From contig CAZECN010000037.1 in assembly GCA_964510575.1 (NCBI GenBank), positions 1 to 25,312 of the forward strand: a stretch of DNA of 25,312 nt, in the 5' to 3' direction. Under the pieces are notes generated by a model that searched no databases, was not told the origin of the DNA, and saw nothing but the letters and a program-made list of their open reading frames with translations. Made by a program: the position numbers and the translations under genes. This stretch comes from CALKYB01 sp964510575. Lineage in GTDB: Bacteria; Bdellovibrionota_C; UBA2361; SZUA-149; CALKYB01. Positions 22,489 to 25,312 of the stretch are shown piece after piece. Position 1 is the stretch's first letter; every line of letters begins with the position of its first letter.

Positions 22489-23261
22489 TGAAAGTATCAG
22501 CCATAGCAATCAATACCTTTAGGGAAGCAGTTCGAAACAAAATTCTCTACTCTGTGATTCTCTTTGCCGTGCTGGTTATTGGCGGAGCTACTGTGTTTGG
22601 CCGCGTAACTATTGGCGACACCGCGAAGGTCATTAAAGACTTTGGCCTATTTTCTCTTTCTTTCTTTGGAGCAGTGATCACTATTATCTCAGGGGTCACT
22701 CTTCTTGGGAAAGAAATGAAGCAAAAAACAGTCTACAATATAGTGTCGAAGCCCTTGGCACGCTGGCAATTTATCCTGGGCAAATACCTAGGGCTGGTTA
22801 TGACAGTATCTTCCCTAGTTATTCTTATGGGGCTGGGGCTTTGGTTATACATTGGGCTTTATCAAGGCGAGCTTGATTCTTTAATACTACTAGGAACAGC
22901 TTATGTGTTACTTGAGGTGGCTATTCTTGCTGCTATTGCAATATTCTTCTCCACAGTAGCTGTAGAGATTCCCCTAACGGGTATTTTCACTCTTGGTGCC
23001 TGGATAGCAGGACGAAGCGTGAGTTATGTGAGTGAATTTTTAAGCCAAGAAGGAAAAGACTCAGGTCCTTTGGCCTGGCTAACCAGTTCTTTGGACTTAA
23101 TACTACCTGATTTTGAAGTGTTAAACGTCGCTGACGATCTAGTTCACGGTGTCAACCCTGGACTGGGGCACCTAGGCTACTCCTCCTTATATTCCCTTCT
23201 CTACTGCCTAGCAGTTCTTATTCTAGCTTCAGCAATATTCTCAAAGCGCGAGCTGGTCTAG
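22488..23261 (+). CDS. pilI: ABC-2 type transporter permease, PilI-like (Myxococcus type)
   Basis: The 257 residues have about six membrane helices: near 18-38, 53-73, 98-122, 137-157, 162-180 and a C-terminal one ending at KRELV. The N-terminal MKVSAIAINTFREAVRNKIL and the GKEMKQKTVYNIVSKPLARWQFILGKYLG region are typical of ABC-2 permeases. It partners the ATPase encoded immediately upstream and completes the M. xanthus-like pilGHI set. The substrate is unknown. Its end faces the end of the next minus-strand gene, 18 bases away, with no strong terminator between them. Confidence 0.88.
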   Translation: MKVSAIAINTFREAVRNKILYSVILFAVLVIGGATVFGRVTIGDTAKVIKDFGLFSLSFFGAVITIISGVTLLGKEMKQKTVYNIVSKPLARWQFILGKYLGLVMTVSSLVILMGLGLWLYIGLYQGELDSLILLGTAYVLLEVAILAAIAIFFSTVAVEIPLTGIFTLGAWIAGRSVSYVSEFLSQEGKDSGPLAWLTSSLDLILPDFEVLNVADDLVHGVNPGLGHLGYSSLYSLLYCLAVLILASAIFSKRELV

Positions 23262-23279
23262 AACTCTTGCAAGCAAACC

Positions 23280-23510
23280 CTAACTTACTTGTTGCAATTC
23301 TTTTTCCTTCAGCTTCAACAACTTAGAGTTAACTTTAGCCTTTGAGCCATCCATAAAGGTAACCTCAAGAGTCCAGCCGTCATCCTTTACTTCGACTTTC
23401 TCAGCCCTGTAGCCTCTTCTAATCGCCCGCAAACGCCTTTTTTGGCTGTCATCCAACTGCTCAACATCAACACTCGCAGTCTTGGCTGCTTCTTTTTCCA
23501 CTTGTGACAT
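23280..23510 (-). CDS. Small charged protein of unknown function
   Basis: I do not recognise this 76-residue protein. It has an acidic N-terminus (MSQVEKEAAKTASVDVEQLD), a basic stretch KRRLRAIRRGYRAEKVEV and a likely beta-strand region WTLEVTFMDGSKAKVNSKLL, ending in a lysine-rich helix. No signal peptide or membrane helix is seen, so it is probably cytoplasmic, perhaps nucleic-acid binding from its basic patch. It lies 18 bases after yqeY on the same strand and has AAAAGG before the ATG, so it is probably the last gene of a ccmH-yqeY-unknown operon. Confidence 0.65.
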   Translation of the reverse strand: MSQVEKEAAKTASVDVEQLDDSQKRRLRAIRRGYRAEKVEVKDDGWTLEVTFMDGSKAKVNSKLLKLKEKELQQVS

Positions 23511-23528
23511 TATTACCTTTTGAGAAAA

Positions 23529-23963
23529 CTAGCCGAGAATTTCTTTAGCTAAGGCACTAGCGACCTTGCCTTCAAATCGACCTTTATACTTTTGATTCAA
23601 TCCACCCATCACGTCACCAATGTTACCTGCTCCACCATCAACTAACTCTTGAATCAAAGCTCGAAGCTTATCTTCGGTAATTTCTTCCCCTACATAACCT
23701 TGGATCAACTTGATCTCTGCCTCATTTTGCTCAACTAGATCATCTCGACCAGCTTCTTTTGCAAAACTAAGGGAATCTCTTCTCTTTTTAATCTCTTTGT
23801 TGATGATGGAAAGCACATCATCATCGGTAAGCTCTTTTCTAGAGTCCACCTCTACTTGCTTCAAGGCAGCACTTATTCCGCGTAGAGTAACCAGCTTTTC
23901 TTTTTCCCTAGCCTTCATTGCAGACTTTATATCTGAATCAAGTTTAGCTTTTATCTCTGACAT
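23529..23963 (-). CDS. yqeY: GatB/YqeY domain protein
   Basis: The 144 residues match the stand-alone YqeY family, which resembles the C-terminal tail of the GatB amidotransferase subunit and is thought to bind tRNA; its exact role is not established. Diagnostic stretches are DIKSAMKAREKEKLVTLRGI near the N-terminus, INKEIKKRRDSLSFAKEAGR in the middle, and the C-terminal GAGNIGDVMGGLNQKYKGRF with a final helix. GGAG lies before the ATG, and the gene starts five bases after the ccmH-like gene. Confidence 0.94.
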   Translation of the reverse strand: MSEIKAKLDSDIKSAMKAREKEKLVTLRGISAALKQVEVDSRKELTDDDVLSIINKEIKKRRDSLSFAKEAGRDDLVEQNEAEIKLIQGYVGEEITEDKLRALIQELVDGGAGNIGDVMGGLNQKYKGRFEGKVASALAKEILG

Positions 23964-23968
23964 TCTAG

Positions 23969-24514
23969 CTACTCCTCTCCTAGTCTTTGAGCAATCTCTC
24001 TACTTAAAAATTCTTCATCTTCACTTGAGCGAGATTCCCCTTTGGACATCTCCCCCAAATTTTTCTCTGCGCCAAGAGCACCTAGAGCCAATTCTGGTTG
24101 CCTCTTCAAACTTCTTGCCTTTAGGATACTTAGACCAAGCCCCACTAAAACAAAAATTACTGGCACAGTCCATGCCAACAAGCGAGCTACACCTGCCTTT
24201 GGGGCAGCCAAAATGCTATCGCCATAGGTATCATCCAGCCAGGAAAGAATCTCCTGACGACCTTGGCCTTGAATCGCTTTGCCCTTAATTTTTTTTCTTA
24301 GCTCTAAAGCCTTGGTGCTTGGGCAAGCTGAAAGAGTTCTGCCAGGGCAATACGGACTCATAATTGTAGAAGAAATTTCCTGACTTAGCTTCTCCCCTGG
24401 CAAATCGGAAGCCTGTGAATCCTGAGCAGGGAATATTAAAGATAACAGAACAAAGAGGACCAAAAGCCCCAGACTAAAAGACACTGATAGTCTAATTTGG
24501 TAAAATTGCCTCAA
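23969..24514 (-). CDS. ccmH: CcmH-like cytochrome c maturation protein with CX7C motif
   Basis: CcmH is a membrane-bound periplasmic thiol protein that keeps apocytochrome CXXCH motifs reduced. The 181 residues have a signal or anchor helix (about 11-29), the CcmH core (about 43-105) and a second helix (113-131), then an acidic cytoplasmic tail. The core EISSTIMSPYCPGRTLSACPS aligns with the CcmH motif LRCxxCQNxSLxxS, but its two cysteines (C56, C64) are spaced CX7C instead of CXXC. The downstream LRKKIKGKAIQGQGRQEILS and DDTYGDSILAAP are typical CcmH. An ATG at 24565 would overlap yacG; a TTG at 24514 with GGAG seven bases before it is preferred, and gives a clean signal sequence. It lies 16 kb from the main ccm operon. 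Confidence 0.85.
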   Translation of the reverse strand: MRQFYQIRLSVSFSLGLLVLFVLLSLIFPAQDSQASDLPGEKLSQEISSTIMSPYCPGRTLSACPSTKALELRKKIKGKAIQGQGRQEILSWLDDTYGDSILAAPKAGVARLLAWTVPVIFVLVGLGLSILKARSLKRQPELALGALGAEKNLGEMSKGESRSSEDEEFLSREIAQRLGEE

Positions 24515-24540
24515 GCCGTAACTCCGTCTATGCTTCTCGC

Positions 24541-24774
24541 ATGAATCCAAAAGCCCAAAAGGCATTCACCAGAAAAGCGGTCAATTGCCCCTACTGTAAA
24601 AAAGAGAAATCCTCTCTTGAAAATGGCCTTTGGCCCTTTTGCTCTCAGAGGTGTCAAACCGCTGACATTGGCAATTGGGCCTCGGAGAGTTATCGAATTT
24701 CAGGGGAAGACTCAAGTTCTGCCGAGGAGGAAGTTCTGGGAGAGCTCTCAAGTAATGGCGAAGACTATTCTTGA
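24541..24774 (+). CDS. yacG: Zinc-binding DNA gyrase inhibitor YacG
   Basis: YacG is a small zinc protein that inhibits DNA gyrase by binding GyrB. The 77 residues contain the four zinc cysteines in NCPYC (about C17, C20) and PFCSQRC (about C33, C37), followed by the family block DIGNWASESYRISG, then an acidic serine-rich tail. The family is normally 60-70 residues. It is divergent from the ccmH-like gene, with only 26 bases between the two likely starts. The ATG has no evident ribosome-binding site. Confidence 0.9.
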   Translation: MNPKAQKAFTRKAVNCPYCKKEKSSLENGLWPFCSQRCQTADIGNWASESYRISGEDSSSAEEEVLGELSSNGEDYS

Positions 24775-24796
24775 GCCTCTAAAAAGCTTTTCTTGG

Positions 24797-25312
24797 TTAC
24801 TCTTTGAACCGGTCGATAACAGACCACTGAACCTCAGAATTATCACGCGAGAACTCAATCAAGGAGCATTCAGAAGGAATTTCCTCCCAAGCTTTTCCGC
24901 TAGCCCGAAGCATTGAAAAATAGCAGCGCTGACGTATCCAGTGGTCAGACTTTTTGTCTTCAAACAATTCAGAAATGAGTTTTTTAACTTGAGGAGCTTC
25001 TGGGCCAGATTTCTTTCCACTGGCTAAGAATTCTCCCAGCACCCTAATAGCTGTGTCAGCCACATCATATTCCTCATCCCAAGCTACTCCGAGTGCAAAG
25101 TTAACCACCTGCTCCAGATAATCTTCTGTTAGCTCCCAGTTTAAACAAAGAATTTCCATGACCAGTGAAACTGTCAAAGGGTCTTCGTGCTTTAAAAAAC
25201 TCTCAAGAACACCTCGATGATCTTTAAGATTCGCCCTTCCCATGACTTTTATTAGAGAATAGGTTTCATCTACTCCCGGCATTCGCACTTGCGCCAGCTT
25301 ACCAGAGCCAAG
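24797..25312 (-). CDS. HEAT-repeat-like protein, 5' end outside the window
   Basis: I recognise only the architecture. From the right edge the frame is open (LGSGKLAQVRMPGVDETYSL), so the true start is probably outside the window; a GTG at 25288 is the first possible start inside but lacks a ribosome-binding site. The visible part is built of about four helical pairs, for example DHRGVLESFLKHEDPLTVSL and DEEYDVADTAIRVLGEFLAS, the spacing of HEAT/ARM-type repeats. No membrane helix is seen, so it is likely cytoplasmic and protein-binding. It converges with yacG, 22 bases apart. Confidence 0.6.
   Translation of the reverse strand, partial: LGSGKLAQVRMPGVDETYSLIKVMGRANLKDHRGVLESFLKHEDPLTVSLVMEILCLNWELTEDYLEQVVNFALGVAWDEEYDVADTAIRVLGEFLASGKKSGPEAPQVKKLISELFEDKKSDHWIRQRCYFSMLRASGKAWEEIPSECSLIEFSRDNSEVQWSVIDRFKE

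Noticed and set aside
23710..24288. A 192-codon plus-strand open frame
   Set aside because: It is antisense to both yqeY and the ccmH-like gene, has a serine/leucine-rich low-complexity product and no ribosome-binding site.
24515..24565. An ATG-started N-terminal extension of the ccmH-like protein
   Set aside because: It would overlap the divergent yacG start and places 17 polar residues before the signal helix; the TTG at 24514 has a ribosome-binding site.

Overview
The window looks like a chromosomal segment from a Gram-negative bacterium with a deltaproteobacterial type of gene content (Myxococcota, Bdellovibrionota or an uncultivated relative). The main reasons are the type IV pilus gene order pilB-pilC-sensor/regulator-pilA-(TPR protein)-ABC ATPase-ABC permease, which resembles the Myxococcus xanthus pil locus, an RpoH-type sigma factor, a dimeric (alpha2) glycyl-tRNA synthetase and a complete-looking System I cytochrome c maturation cluster. 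The DNA is moderately AT-rich. I see no insertion sequence, prophage, CRISPR array, rRNA or tRNA.

Region 1 (1-11334, all minus strand) is one long tightly packed gene string. In transcription order it is rsmE, rpoH, a degenerate LytM/M23 protein, ccmE, ccmF, a small CcmI-like protein, ccmA, ccmB, ccmC, ccmD, ysxC, a family 2 glycosyltransferase, hemD and hemB (hemB runs off the left edge). Gaps are 0-42 bases and several genes overlap, so this is probably one transcription unit linking heme synthesis, heme export and cytochrome c assembly. CcmE carries Cys instead of the heme-binding His, CcmA has an altered signature and no H-loop His, and no CcmG is present. A CcmH-like gene with an unusual CX7C motif lies 16 kb away at 23969-24514.

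Region 2 (11335-12788) is a divergent intergenic region with a perfect inverted repeat, followed by glycyl-tRNA synthetase on the plus strand.

Region 3 (13020-23261, plus strand) is the type IV pilus locus: pilB, pilC, one hybrid regulator, about 940 bases of non-coding DNA, three short type IV pilins, a TPR protein and an ABC transporter pair. The hybrid joins a PilS-like six-helix membrane domain and PAS domain directly to a PilR-like AAA+ and Fis-type HTH output. The histidine kinase and the receiver domain are both missing. A textbook sigma-54 promoter and upstream TGTCAC repeats precede the first pilin. The second and third pilins have a separate sigma-70-type promoter behind a strong terminator. 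The long non-coding region also holds clustered inverted repeats that could fold into a structured RNA.

Region 4 (23280-25312) holds small housekeeping and accessory genes: a minus-strand group (ccmH-like, yqeY, a 76-residue unknown), yacG on the plus strand, and the 3' part of a HEAT-like protein entering from the right edge.

The most unusual item is the membrane-anchored one-piece PilS/PilR hybrid with its matching sigma-54 pilin promoter. The variant cytochrome c maturation parts are the second theme.
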